A stretch of DNA of 64,000 bases, from positions 1 to 64,000 of the forward strand of contig DASRBN010000042.1 in the NCBI GenBank assembly GCA_035653615.1. The letters are read 5' to 3'. The stretch is from Ktedonobacteraceae bacterium (GTDB taxonomy: Bacteria; Chloroflexota; Ktedonobacteria; Ktedonobacterales; Ktedonobacteraceae). Below the pieces are notes generated by a model. That model searched no databases. It was not told the DNA's origin and was given only the letters and a program-made list of their open reading frames with translations. Shown here in pieces: positions 33,756 to 41,827 of this stretch (positions are counted from its first letter, which is position 1; the number at the start of each line of letters is the position of its first letter). The position numbers and the translations under genes are program-made.

Positions 33756-34751
33756 CTATCCGCCAATCATCGACATACTTCGGTTGGCACGTTTGAAACG
33801 CTTATCACCAATATAGTGCTTCAGTTCTTTGTTCCAAACGGCCTTGCGTATGACGTTGGCAAGCTCTTCGTCCGTAGCATCTGAGCGGATTACTGCCCGC
33901 AGGTCGGTTTCTTCGGTGGCAAAGAGGCAGGTACGGAGTTGACCATCGGCAGTCAGGCGAATGCGGTCGCACGATGAACAAAATGGCTCGCTGACAGGAT
34001 TGATGAAGCCGACTTCGCCAATGCCGTCGCTAAAAGTATAGCGGCGCGCTGTTTCGGATGGATCACCTGAAGTGATGGGAACGAGCGGGCCATACTCAGC
34101 TTCGATGATGGCTTTCAGTTCAGCACCGGTCAGGATATCTTCCTTGCGCCAGATCTGGTCGGCATCGAGCGGCATAAATTCGATCCAGCGTATGACATAC
34201 GCTTTGCGCCGTGCCAGGCGCGCGAAATCGAGCACCTCATCTTCACTAAATCCGCGAATGGCGACAGCATTCACTTTAATCGGATGAATAGAGGGATATT
34301 TTTCGAGTTCTTCCAATCCTTGCAGGACGCGGTCGAGTTGATCGCGGCGCGTCAACTGCGCGAATTTCTCACGAACGAGCGAGTCCAGGCTGACATTGAT
34401 GCGCGTCAGGCCGGCTTCGGCCAGTGCAGCTGCCTGTTGTTTCAGCAGGATGCCATTGGTGGTCATACTGAGGCTGTGTAGACCTTCGATCTGGCGCAAC
34501 TGTCGCACGAGTTCAGGAACATCGCGTCGCACCAGCGGTTCGCCGCCGGTCAAACGTATCTGCTCTATACCAATGCTGACTGCGACCCTGGTGATGCGCA
34601 CAATCTCTTCATAGGAGAGAATCTCGGCCTTTTTGAGCCAGGGCAGACCCTCTGCGGGCATGCAATACGTGCAGCGAAAATTGCATTTATCGGTAATTGA
34701 GATACGCATGCTTTTGATACGGCGTCCATAGCTATCGACGAGCGGTTCCAT
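33756..34751 (-). CDS. moaA: GTP 3',8-cyclase (molybdopterin biosynthesis)
   Basis: 331 residues. It is the radical SAM enzyme that starts molybdenum cofactor synthesis from GTP. The N-terminal cluster is Cys23, Cys27, Cys30 in DKCNFRCTYCMPAEG, followed by RLTGGEPLVRRD. The second cluster is visible as PFCSSCDRIRLTADGQLRTCLF. The C-terminus ends SMSMIGG, with the Gly-Gly tail required by MoaA. AGGAG lies 8 nt upstream of the ATG. Single gene here; other moa genes are not in the window. Confidence 0.95.
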   Translation of the reverse strand: MEPLVDSYGRRIKSMRISITDKCNFRCTYCMPAEGLPWLKKAEILSYEEIVRITRVAVSIGIEQIRLTGGEPLVRRDVPELVRQLRQIEGLHSLSMTTNGILLKQQAAALAEAGLTRINVSLDSLVREKFAQLTRRDQLDRVLQGLEELEKYPSIHPIKVNAVAIRGFSEDEVLDFARLARRKAYVIRWIEFMPLDADQIWRKEDILTGAELKAIIEAEYGPLVPITSGDPSETARRYTFSDGIGEVGFINPVSEPFCSSCDRIRLTADGQLRTCLFATEETDLRAVIRSDATDEELANVIRKAVWNKELKHYIGDKRFKRANRSMSMIGG

Positions 34752-34827
34752 ATTTAAGTCTCCTGGGTTATATCTGAGTTGGCTGGTCGGTAATGTCTAT
34801 GTATTACTATACCACATTTCGGCAGTA

Positions 34828-35760
34828 TCAATCCCGTAGGAGCGGCATAACTTCTCGCGCAAAACGTTCGATCTGCTCCATACGATCTGGCCAACGTGGG
34901 ACCATGAATTGGAGCGCCAGGTGATCGACACCAATTTCGCGATAGGCCTGAAGAGCTTCCACCAGTTGTTCAGGGGTGCCGCGCAGGTGGCTCTCATCCT
35001 GTGGCGCCGGTTCGCGCGTCACCTCAATCGGGCGGCAGCATGCCAGCCCCACCTGTTGCGGGTCGCGTCCAGCTTCGATAGCCAGGCGCTGGACATTGTC
35101 ATAACCAGCCTTGAGTTCCGAGGGTGTGATCTGTACATAGTAGGGAAACCATGCATCGCCGTATTTTGCTGCGCGGCGTTGGGCGCTGATTCCTTCGCCT
35201 CCGACCCAGATAGGAATGCGCGGCTTCTGGATAGGTTTGGGATAGAAAGCCAGGTCCTGAAAATTGTAGAACTGGCCCTGGAAAGTTATATGCTCTTCTG
35301 CCCACAGCCGCGAAAGAATCTGAAGTTGTTCGTCGGTCATACGCCCCCGGTCCTTGAACGATACGCCCAGGGCGGCAAATTCCTCTTCCATCCAGCCTAC
35401 GCCAATGCCCATAATGAGACGGCCCTTTGAAAGTTGCTCAATGGAAACGGCTACGCGCGTCCAGTACAGGGGATGACGATAGGGCAGAACGAGGACGCTG
35501 ATGCCCAGGGTTATCTTCTGCGTGCAGCCGGCCAGAAATGCCAGGCATGTGAGCGAATCCAGGAATGGACGGTCGGGTGGGACGATAAATTCGTGGTTCT
35601 CGCTGTATGGGTAAGAAGTGGAAATATGCCAGGGCGTGACGACGCGATCTGCCGACCAGATGGCGTCAAATCCCTGCTCCTCGGCGCTCTGTGCTGCCTG
35701 CATCAGGGTATCCGGCCCCGTTGCTCTGCCCGAAATAGGAAGAAATACGCCAAACTTCAC
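34828..35760 (-). CDS. LLM-class (luciferase-like) F420-type oxidoreductase
   Basis: 310 residues, GTG start with AAAGGAG 7 nt before it. Luciferase-like TIM-barrel: KFGVFLPISGRATGPDTLMQAAQSAEEQGFDAIWSADRVV, then KITLGISVLVLPYRHPLYWTRVAVSIEQLSKGRLIMGIGVGW and IPIWVGGEGISAQRRAAKYGDAWFPY. The LLM class includes FMN and F420 enzymes; F420 use is inferred from the F420 cluster at 45-49 kb. The substrate is unknown. Confidence 0.85.
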   Translation of the reverse strand: MKFGVFLPISGRATGPDTLMQAAQSAEEQGFDAIWSADRVVTPWHISTSYPYSENHEFIVPPDRPFLDSLTCLAFLAGCTQKITLGISVLVLPYRHPLYWTRVAVSIEQLSKGRLIMGIGVGWMEEEFAALGVSFKDRGRMTDEQLQILSRLWAEEHITFQGQFYNFQDLAFYPKPIQKPRIPIWVGGEGISAQRRAAKYGDAWFPYYVQITPSELKAGYDNVQRLAIEAGRDPQQVGLACCRPIEVTREPAPQDESHLRGTPEQLVEALQAYREIGVDHLALQFMVPRWPDRMEQIERFAREVMPLLRD

Positions 35761-35876
35761 CGGCTGGCTCCTTTCAGTTGGAACTGTTTTCTGTAGTGAA
35801 GTGTACCATGGCTTTTAGGAAGGGGCAATGTACCGGATCTCCCTCGTAAAGAATCATATCTTGAGCCGGCAGATTC

Positions 35877-36185
35877 CTACTGTCTACCATCCAGGAGAAT
35901 TTGCCATCGCTCGACTTTTGCGATGCGCCGCACTCCTTCTGAAATCCAGGGATCGCTGGCGAAGCGGGTCTCGATGGCTTGCCTGCTTTCAGCGTTGATG
36001 ATCAGGAGAACTTTTTCTTCACTGTCAAGCGGGCCACCCAGGACAATGAAGCCATCATCGACAAAGGCATCCATGAGCTTTGCATGCTCATCCCAATACT
36101 TTTGCTCGCGCATCGAACGTTTGTTGTCCCAGTTATCACCTCGCTCTAGCGTGACAACGAAATAGGTTAAAGGTTGTTTCGGCAT
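35877..36185 (-). CDS. YciI-like protein
   Basis: About 102 residues. It matches the YciI/YCII dimeric α/β fold: FVVTLERGDNWDNKRSM, then WDEHAKLMDAFVDDGFIVLGGPL with the conserved His-Asp pattern, and RFASDPWISEGVRRIAKVERWQIL. The family's biochemical role is uncertain. Start at the Met of MPKQPLTYF (36185) fits the family better than an upstream in-frame ATG at 36245. Confidence 0.78.
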   Translation of the reverse strand: MPKQPLTYFVVTLERGDNWDNKRSMREQKYWDEHAKLMDAFVDDGFIVLGGPLDSEEKVLLIINAESRQAIETRFASDPWISEGVRRIAKVERWQILLDGRQ

Positions 36186-36294
36186 GGATCTCGCCTTTCT
36201 GAGCATATGACATTTTTCTTCTATTCTATGCTCAATACAGGACAAATTCCTTCCTAAACAACCTTGTGTGTGACAATATGCCTGCTAGAAACGA

Positions 36295-37785
36295 TTAGCG
36301 CCGGCCCTCCCAAAGTACACGTTCTTCCGACCGTGGATCATCCACCACTTGTGAAGTGGTATCGAAGCGCATCGTTGCTCGTTGCTCCAGGTTATATTGC
36401 GGCCAGCCGGGAGTGCCACTGCTAGCAAAGGCGATCCAGGCGGTATGCATGGCATCGGCGAGCTGCTGTGGAGGGTTGGGTCCTGCCAGTCCTTCGTAGC
36501 CTTCCTTGTCCAGATTGTCGAAGATGAAAGGAACATCCAGCGCATGGCATGCACCCAGGCGCCCATCGAATGAGGGAGATTGCCAGGCGAACTCGTACAT
36601 ATAGGTGCCCCCGGTACCCTGTTGAGAGTGGACCTCGGCCATGCGGATGGCCGGGATGCGGAAAAACCAGTCGGTGATGATGGTGGCAAGCAATTCACCG
36701 GGTGTGGCGTCCTTACGATTTGCGCGGTAGGTGGCAAGGGTTTCTTCAACCGGCATTCCATACCCTGCGATAGCAGCACGGAGCATCTGCTCATTGACAA
36801 GCTTGATCGTTCCTTGAGGAACCACATAGAGCCGGAACTCGTCGGCGTTGGTTCCAACCAGCACATCGATGTTCGCACCCGCTCCGGCGGCAATAGCGTC
36901 GATGGGAAGTGTTGGCAGCGACTCTCCATCGATCACCGGCAGGAAAGGTACGCCGTTGATCGCGGCCTCTCCCCAGCGCTCCGGGTTGGGATTCGCGGAG
37001 ATTTCGACTCTCATTTGCTGCTGGGCTTGAACAAGGCGGCTGATGGGGACGGTTGCGATAGCCTGGAGTGTTGGTTCAACGCCCAGCTTCTCAGCCAGCG
37101 CGTGGCCGATCTTTTTTGCTGTGGCAGGTGAAAAGGCATGGTGAGCTGCTCCGCTCTGAGCGATGCCGCGGCGAAAGAGGCCAGAAGCGGCAGGCATCGC
37201 CATCAATGTGCCGACGCTCATCCCGCCAGCCGATTCGCCAAAGATGGTGACGTTGTTGGGATCACCGCCGAAGTTGGCAATGTTTTCCTGCACCCAGGTG
37301 AGGGCTGCGATCTGATCGAGCATACCGAGGTTGGCAATGCCATCCCCAAGATAGAGGAAGCCATCGGCTCCCAGGCGATAGTTGATGGTGACGCAGACGA
37401 CCCCGTGCTGGGCGAAGCGCGTGCCATCATATGTTGGCCATGCCCCTGACCCGTTAAGGAAGGCGCCGCCATGAATCCAGACCATCACCGGCAATCGCGC
37501 GCTTCCTAATTCCGGTGTCCAGATATTGAGGTTCAGGCAGTCCTCGCCGGGGATATCTACTTCTGGCAGGAGAACATCGAAAGGGGGAAAATATGGGGCC
37601 TTGGGTGCTGTCGGGCCAAAGTTGAGCGCCTCGCGCACTCCATTCCATGGTTCTGCGGGCCGTGGCGGCGAGAAGCGGTTGGGGCCAAAAGGTGGCGCTG
37701 CGTAAGGAACACCCTTGAATGCTGCTACTCCATCAGATACACTTCCCTGTACGCTTCCCTGGCGGGTTCTGACGACTGTTTGCAT
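36295..37785 (-). CDS. Type B carboxylesterase
   Basis: About 496 residues. α/β-hydrolase of the carboxylesterase/para-nitrobenzyl esterase type: VRTRQGSVQGSVSDGVAAFKGVPYAAPP, EDCLNLNIWTP, VMVWIHGGAFLNGSG (oxyanion hole), GESAGGMSVGTLMAMP (nucleophile Ser) and GACHALDVPFIFDN (His). No signal peptide, so cytoplasmic. GAAGGAG lies 8 nt before the ATG at 37785; this decides against the upstream ATG at 37812. The natural ester is unknown. Confidence 0.9.
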   Translation of the reverse strand: MQTVVRTRQGSVQGSVSDGVAAFKGVPYAAPPFGPNRFSPPRPAEPWNGVREALNFGPTAPKAPYFPPFDVLLPEVDIPGEDCLNLNIWTPELGSARLPVMVWIHGGAFLNGSGAWPTYDGTRFAQHGVVCVTINYRLGADGFLYLGDGIANLGMLDQIAALTWVQENIANFGGDPNNVTIFGESAGGMSVGTLMAMPAASGLFRRGIAQSGAAHHAFSPATAKKIGHALAEKLGVEPTLQAIATVPISRLVQAQQQMRVEISANPNPERWGEAAINGVPFLPVIDGESLPTLPIDAIAAGAGANIDVLVGTNADEFRLYVVPQGTIKLVNEQMLRAAIAGYGMPVEETLATYRANRKDATPGELLATIITDWFFRIPAIRMAEVHSQQGTGGTYMYEFAWQSPSFDGRLGACHALDVPFIFDNLDKEGYEGLAGPNPPQQLADAMHTAWIAFASSGTPGWPQYNLEQRATMRFDTTSQVVDDPRSEERVLWEGRR

Positions 37786-37902
37786 CCTACATCTCCTTCT
37801 AATTTGGGACATGTAAAATATTAGAAGCTGAAAAGGTTTAGAGAAAGTATATCATATTGAAGCGGTTGGTAATTGGTTACCACTTTTGATTGCTACTGAA
37901 CA

Positions 37903-37940
37903 AAAGGCACGCTAGCCGGGAGATAAGCTAGCGTGCCTTT
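37903..37940. terminator. Long hairpin after glnA
   Basis: AAAGGCACGCTAGC (37903-37916) and its exact complement (37927-37940) form a 14-bp stem around 10 nt. On the minus strand the stem ends in TTT followed by TG. Probable glnA terminator. Confidence 0.75.
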
Positions 37941-37967
37941 ATCCGTTAGTCTGGATGTTTTGTGAGC

Positions 37968-39398
37968 CTATACGTCGTAGTAGAGCGCGAACTCAATCGG
38001 CGCCGGTCGCAGGCGCACCTCGTCGGCCTGCGCGCGTTTCATTTCTACATAATGTTCGAGGACATCGGTTGTGAAAACGCCGCCTTCGAGCAGGAAGGAA
38101 TGGTCATCCTCAAGCGCGTTCAAGGCTTCGTCGAGAGAACCGGGAACGGAGCGAATCTCGCGCAACTCCTCTTTCGACATATGATACAGGTCGCGATCAA
38201 CCGGCCCGTAGCCATAATCGCTGGGATCGATGCCGCGCTTGATGCCGTCGAGACCGGCCATCAGTAGAGCGGAGAAGGCCAGATAGGGGTTCGCAGTCGG
38301 ATCAGGCGGGCGGAATTCGATACGCTTGGCGGATGGGCACTCCGTCAATGGGATGCGTACTGCCGCGCTGCGATTGCCCTTGGAGAAGACCAGGTTGACA
38401 GGAGCTTCGAAGCCGGGCACCAGGCGCTTGTAGCTGTTCGTGGTCGATGCCACGATTGCCAGCAGCGCGGGTGCGTGTGTCAGCAGGCCACCAATGTAGT
38501 AGCGGGCGATCTGTGAGATGCCGGCGTAGCCTTCCATATCGAAAAACAGGGGTTTCTCGCCTTTCCACAGGCTCTGGTGGACGTGCATGCCGGAGCCGTT
38601 GTCGCCAAAGACCGGCTTGGGCATGAAGGTAACGGTCTTGCCATACTTGCGCGCGGTATTCTTGACGACATATTTATAAAGCATGACATTATCCGCGGTC
38701 TTGAGCAGGGTATTGAAGCGGATATCGATCTCGGCCTGTCCAGGACCACCGACCTCGTGATGCTGGGCCTCGACTGGCACGCCTAAGTCTTCGAGCAGTA
38801 GCGCCATCTCGCTACGAACATCCTGCAAGGTATCGTTGGGGGCGACCGGGAAGTATCCCTCTTTCACACGCATACGGTGACCAAGGTTGGCGCTACCATT
38901 GCGAGAGCTATTCCAGTGTGCCTCGTCGGAGTCAATTTCCGCATACTGGATATTTGAGGTAGAGTTGTATCGCACATTGTCAAAAATGAAAAATTCGGCT
39001 TCAGGGCCGAAGTAGCTGGTATCGGCTATGCCGGTAGAACGAAGATATGCCTCGGCTTTGCTGGCAATATAACGCGGGTCGCGAGAATAGGGTTTTTTAC
39101 GACCGGCGGGTCCGGGATGGGCGATATTACAAACCAGGCTCAATGTTGGTACTGCGGTGAAAGGGTCCATAATGGCGCTATCCGCATCGGGGATAACCAG
39201 CATATCACTTTCGTTGATGGTCTGAAAACCACGGATACTGGAACCGTCAAACGCTTTCCCTTCCACGAACGTCTCTTCTCCAAGTTCACGCAAAGGAACA
39301 CTGAAATGCTGCCAGGTTCCCGGTAAATCGACAAACTTGAAGTCCACCATTCTAGCACCGTGATCTTTAGCGAATTCTAATACCTCTTCAGGGGTCAT
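37968..39398 (-). CDS. glnA: Glutamine synthetase, type I
   Basis: 476 residues from the chosen start. It makes glutamine from glutamate, ammonia and ATP. VDFKFVDLPGTWQHFSVPL (N-domain), GKAFDGSSIRGF, TSYFGPEAEFFIFD (metal Glu), VEAQHHEVGGPGQAEIDIRF, NGSGMHVHQSLWKG-type loop, NSYKRLVPGFEAPV and NRSAAVRIP are all in place. The Tyr in DLYHMSKEE sits where adenylylation occurs in some type I enzymes. The ATG at 39398 gives normal family length; an upstream ATG (39467) would add 23 residues of no likeness. Confidence 0.95.
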   Translation of the reverse strand: MTPEEVLEFAKDHGARMVDFKFVDLPGTWQHFSVPLRELGEETFVEGKAFDGSSIRGFQTINESDMLVIPDADSAIMDPFTAVPTLSLVCNIAHPGPAGRKKPYSRDPRYIASKAEAYLRSTGIADTSYFGPEAEFFIFDNVRYNSTSNIQYAEIDSDEAHWNSSRNGSANLGHRMRVKEGYFPVAPNDTLQDVRSEMALLLEDLGVPVEAQHHEVGGPGQAEIDIRFNTLLKTADNVMLYKYVVKNTARKYGKTVTFMPKPVFGDNGSGMHVHQSLWKGEKPLFFDMEGYAGISQIARYYIGGLLTHAPALLAIVASTTNSYKRLVPGFEAPVNLVFSKGNRSAAVRIPLTECPSAKRIEFRPPDPTANPYLAFSALLMAGLDGIKRGIDPSDYGYGPVDRDLYHMSKEELREIRSVPGSLDEALNALEDDHSFLLEGGVFTTDVLEHYVEMKRAQADEVRLRPAPIEFALYYDV

Positions 39399-39647
39399 GT
39401 TTTCTGCTCTCCTTTTACTTACATCTGTAACTGCCTGATTGCTGGAAGAAAAGGCCTGCGATATCATAGAGATTTAAATTGGTTAATTTGTACAGGAGAT
39501 AAACATGCGCACTGCATGATACCGTCCTGTTCAACTCTTCTGTAATATTACGCGGTTTAATCGGTAAATTCTATGGCTAGATTACCTAAAGCACTCTCCC
39601 TTGATTTATGCAATTTGCACAAGTCGGGGGAGAAAAACGGATATGGC

Positions 39648-39674
39648 TTGCATACGTGAAAGGGAGTGTATAAT
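39648..39674 (+). promoter_or_regulatory. Possible promoter for the membrane protein at 39706
   Basis: TTGCAT (39648-39653) and a perfect TATAAT (39669-39674), but the 15-bp spacer is short. It lies about 32 bp upstream of the start codon. Confidence 0.35.
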
Positions 39675-39705
39675 ATAAGCTATAGATTGGTAAGAGGAGA
39701 ATATT

Positions 39706-40338
39706 ATGAAGAAGCCGGACCTACCACTATCGACCCCGCTATTGCCACCTCCCAGGCCTCGTTTTGTTTATAGAATTCGCGCCTGGCTGCGTACCCGAAC
39801 CGGGCGCATCGTCTTTCCCCTGATTACATGGTTCATTGGTTTGCTGATTGGGATTATGATCGTGCTATCCATCGCGCTTGGGGGGGATGGACAACTGCAC
39901 GCGACTCCTAAATTGCCGGTATCGGGAGATATTATTGTAGAAGCCGATAAGACGTATCTTACTGATCTGATTATGCAGGACCTGCAAAGCGCCGGATTAC
40001 CCGGCACGGTCAAGAATGTGCGAGTCACGCTGGTCAATGGCGATCAAATGACCATTACCGGTGATGATGAATTTAGTTTTTTAGGCTTTGGCATGACGCG
40101 CAATTTTACGGTTGTAGTGCAGCCATATGTGACTTCATGCGTACTCCAGGTACATGTTGTACATGTTGATTTGAATAGTATACCGGTCACGGGCTTTGTA
40201 TCCGCTTTTGAGGAGAATATCAATTCACAATTGCAGATGAAACCGACCGGGCTTCCCTCCGGTTTTACCTACTGCACCGTGGGGGTGCGTACAGAAACCG
40301 GAGGGTTGTTTATAAGTTACGCGGCAACCCCGGTTTAG
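39706..40338 (+). CDS. Single-pass membrane protein, unknown function
   Basis: 210 residues. A Pro-rich cytoplasmic N-terminus (STPLLPPPRPR) and basic stretch precede one membrane helix (about 35-60). The outer part (about 65-210) looks β-rich, with ISGDIIVEADKTYLTDLIMQDLQ and TCV/CTV cysteines. The layout recalls YpmS/DUF2140 or LmeA-like single-pass proteins, but no clear motif supports that. GAGGAG precedes the ATG. It is the only gene between glnA and the kinase remnant. Confidence 0.6.
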   Translation: MKKPDLPLSTPLLPPPRPRFVYRIRAWLRTRTGRIVFPLITWFIGLLIGIMIVLSIALGGDGQLHATPKLPVSGDIIVEADKTYLTDLIMQDLQSAGLPGTVKNVRVTLVNGDQMTITGDDEFSFLGFGMTRNFTVVVQPYVTSCVLQVHVVHVDLNSIPVTGFVSAFEENINSQLQMKPTGLPSGFTYCTVGVRTETGGLFISYAATPV

Positions 40339-40347
40339 CCTTTATCC

Positions 40348-40562
40348 TTATCGTTGCACGCGCCCGGTCACATCGCCACTCATCAGGTGTTGCACCTCAG
40401 CGAGGGTCACCAGATTCAAGTCCCCTGGAATCGTGTGTTTGAGCGCAGAAGCCGCGACTGCGAAGTTCAGCGCCTCTTGCTCATCCATACCTGTCGTCAG
40501 ACCATAGATCAATCCGGCTGCAAAGGAATCCCCGGCTCCAACGCGATCAACGATATCTCATA
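40348..40562 (-). pseudogene. PfkB-type sugar kinase (KDG-kinase-like), C-terminal remnant
   Basis: Reading the minus strand, codons from about 40562 give [20 protein letters not shown], the GAGD catalytic-base/anion-hole motif of PfkB kinases, then [25 protein letters not shown] and a normal stop at 40348. A TGA lies in frame directly upstream and the rest of the roughly 300-residue family is missing. It is thus the 3' end of a deleted gene. The IPGDLN end resembles 2-keto-3-deoxygluconate kinases, which fits the glucose-dehydrogenase-like gene next to it. Confidence 0.8.
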
Positions 40563-40617
40563 AGGGCCAGATTCAAGACTTTTGTCAAAGTTTGATCATC
40601 CAGGAAATCCAGACCTA

Positions 40618-41733
40618 TTAATTACAGGAAATGACGCTCTTAATGCCCGCAGGTCGTTCAAGAATGCGCTCGGCGGCCTGTTCAATCGGAGTGCGCTCCG
40701 CCATCAGAGCACGTACAGCATCGGGCCAGCGCCGGTGGAAGGTCTCCAGATCTGCGATTGCAGCGTTGAAAGCTTGTGGTCCCGCGTTGACCGTTCCCAA
40801 CACCACCTGATTCTTCAAGACCATCTCGCGAAAAAGGGAGGCTGGATCGGCTTCAATCAGGGTTTGTCGGCCAGGGACGCCCGTCAGGATATAGATTCCA
40901 TTCGGACCCAGTGCCCGTAGCACGTCCAACGCGAGCGCGGAGTGACCGACCGCCTCATAGACTAGATCGATCGCACCAATCTCTGCTTCAAGCTGAGATG
41001 GCAAGAGCGTCCGGCTCGAAAGGTAGGTCGCGCCAATGGCTTTCGCAACTGCGATACGGGGATCTGGTTCTTGCTCCCGCGAATAGATGAACGTCTCGAA
41101 TTCGGCTGTTCGCAGGGCCATCGCGCCTAACAAACCCACCGGGCCTGCTCCCAGAACCAGTGCTGTGTGCCCACGACCCTGCGTGCGCGCAGAGACTGAC
41201 GGGTCAATCCAGGGAGGACGACGTTGCGTGAGTCCATACAACTGATATTCTGCTTTTTCGATGATGGTCAGCGGCTCAACCAGCACAGCGCTCTCACGGA
41301 GGTGATGTGGCACGAGATGCATGTAGCATGCCTCATCCACAACCAACTCAGTCAAATAGCCATGCACCCCTTTGATGCCGCGCTCGGTAAAATCCCCCGT
41401 TTCGCAGAAATCCTGATGACCGGCACGGCAGGAGCGGCACCTGGCGTGAGGACAGGGACGGCGCACCGTTGGCACGACCAGGTCACCCGGCGCAAGAGAA
41501 GTGACGGCTGCCCCAGCCTCGACTACTTCACCTAACGCTTCGTGACCGATGACCAGGTAATTGGCGCCCGCTGGAGGTGTACCATAGGCAAAGGTGCAGA
41601 TCTCTTTATCCGTGCCACAGATCCCAATATCCAGCATGCGGAGCTTGACCTGATCCGGTTGGGTGATGACCGGCTCATCCTGTTCAATGAGCTTCACTTC
41701 CCGGCTCGCGGGAAACACGGCAATCGCTTTCAT
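40618..41733 (-). CDS. Zinc-dependent glucose 1-dehydrogenase-like medium-chain dehydrogenase
   Basis: 371 residues. Catalytic zinc ligands: Cys39 (DIGICGTDKEIC), His64-Glu65 (VIGHEALGEV). Structural zinc: Cys94, 99, 102, 110 (CPHARCRSCRAGHQDFC). The NAD(P) fold is at VLGAGPVGLLGAMAL. The overall pattern resembles archaeal glucose 1-dehydrogenase, the first step of a non-phosphorylative or semi-phosphorylative Entner-Doudoroff route. A KDG-kinase-like remnant lies right after it. AAGGAGG sits 5 nt before the ATG at 41733, which fixes the start. Other sugar or polyol substrates are possible. Confidence 0.82.
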   Translation of the reverse strand: MKAIAVFPASREVKLIEQDEPVITQPDQVKLRMLDIGICGTDKEICTFAYGTPPAGANYLVIGHEALGEVVEAGAAVTSLAPGDLVVPTVRRPCPHARCRSCRAGHQDFCETGDFTERGIKGVHGYLTELVVDEACYMHLVPHHLRESAVLVEPLTIIEKAEYQLYGLTQRRPPWIDPSVSARTQGRGHTALVLGAGPVGLLGAMALRTAEFETFIYSREQEPDPRIAVAKAIGATYLSSRTLLPSQLEAEIGAIDLVYEAVGHSALALDVLRALGPNGIYILTGVPGRQTLIEADPASLFREMVLKNQVVLGTVNAGPQAFNAAIADLETFHRRWPDAVRALMAERTPIEQAAERILERPAGIKSVISCN

Positions 41734-41827
41734 CCGTTCCTCCTTAAAAAGGTATCCAGCAACAACCCGCGTATAAACTTGGGACAGCGTGGTTAGAGAC
41801 TCCAAAAGAGATGTGGGGCACCTTTGA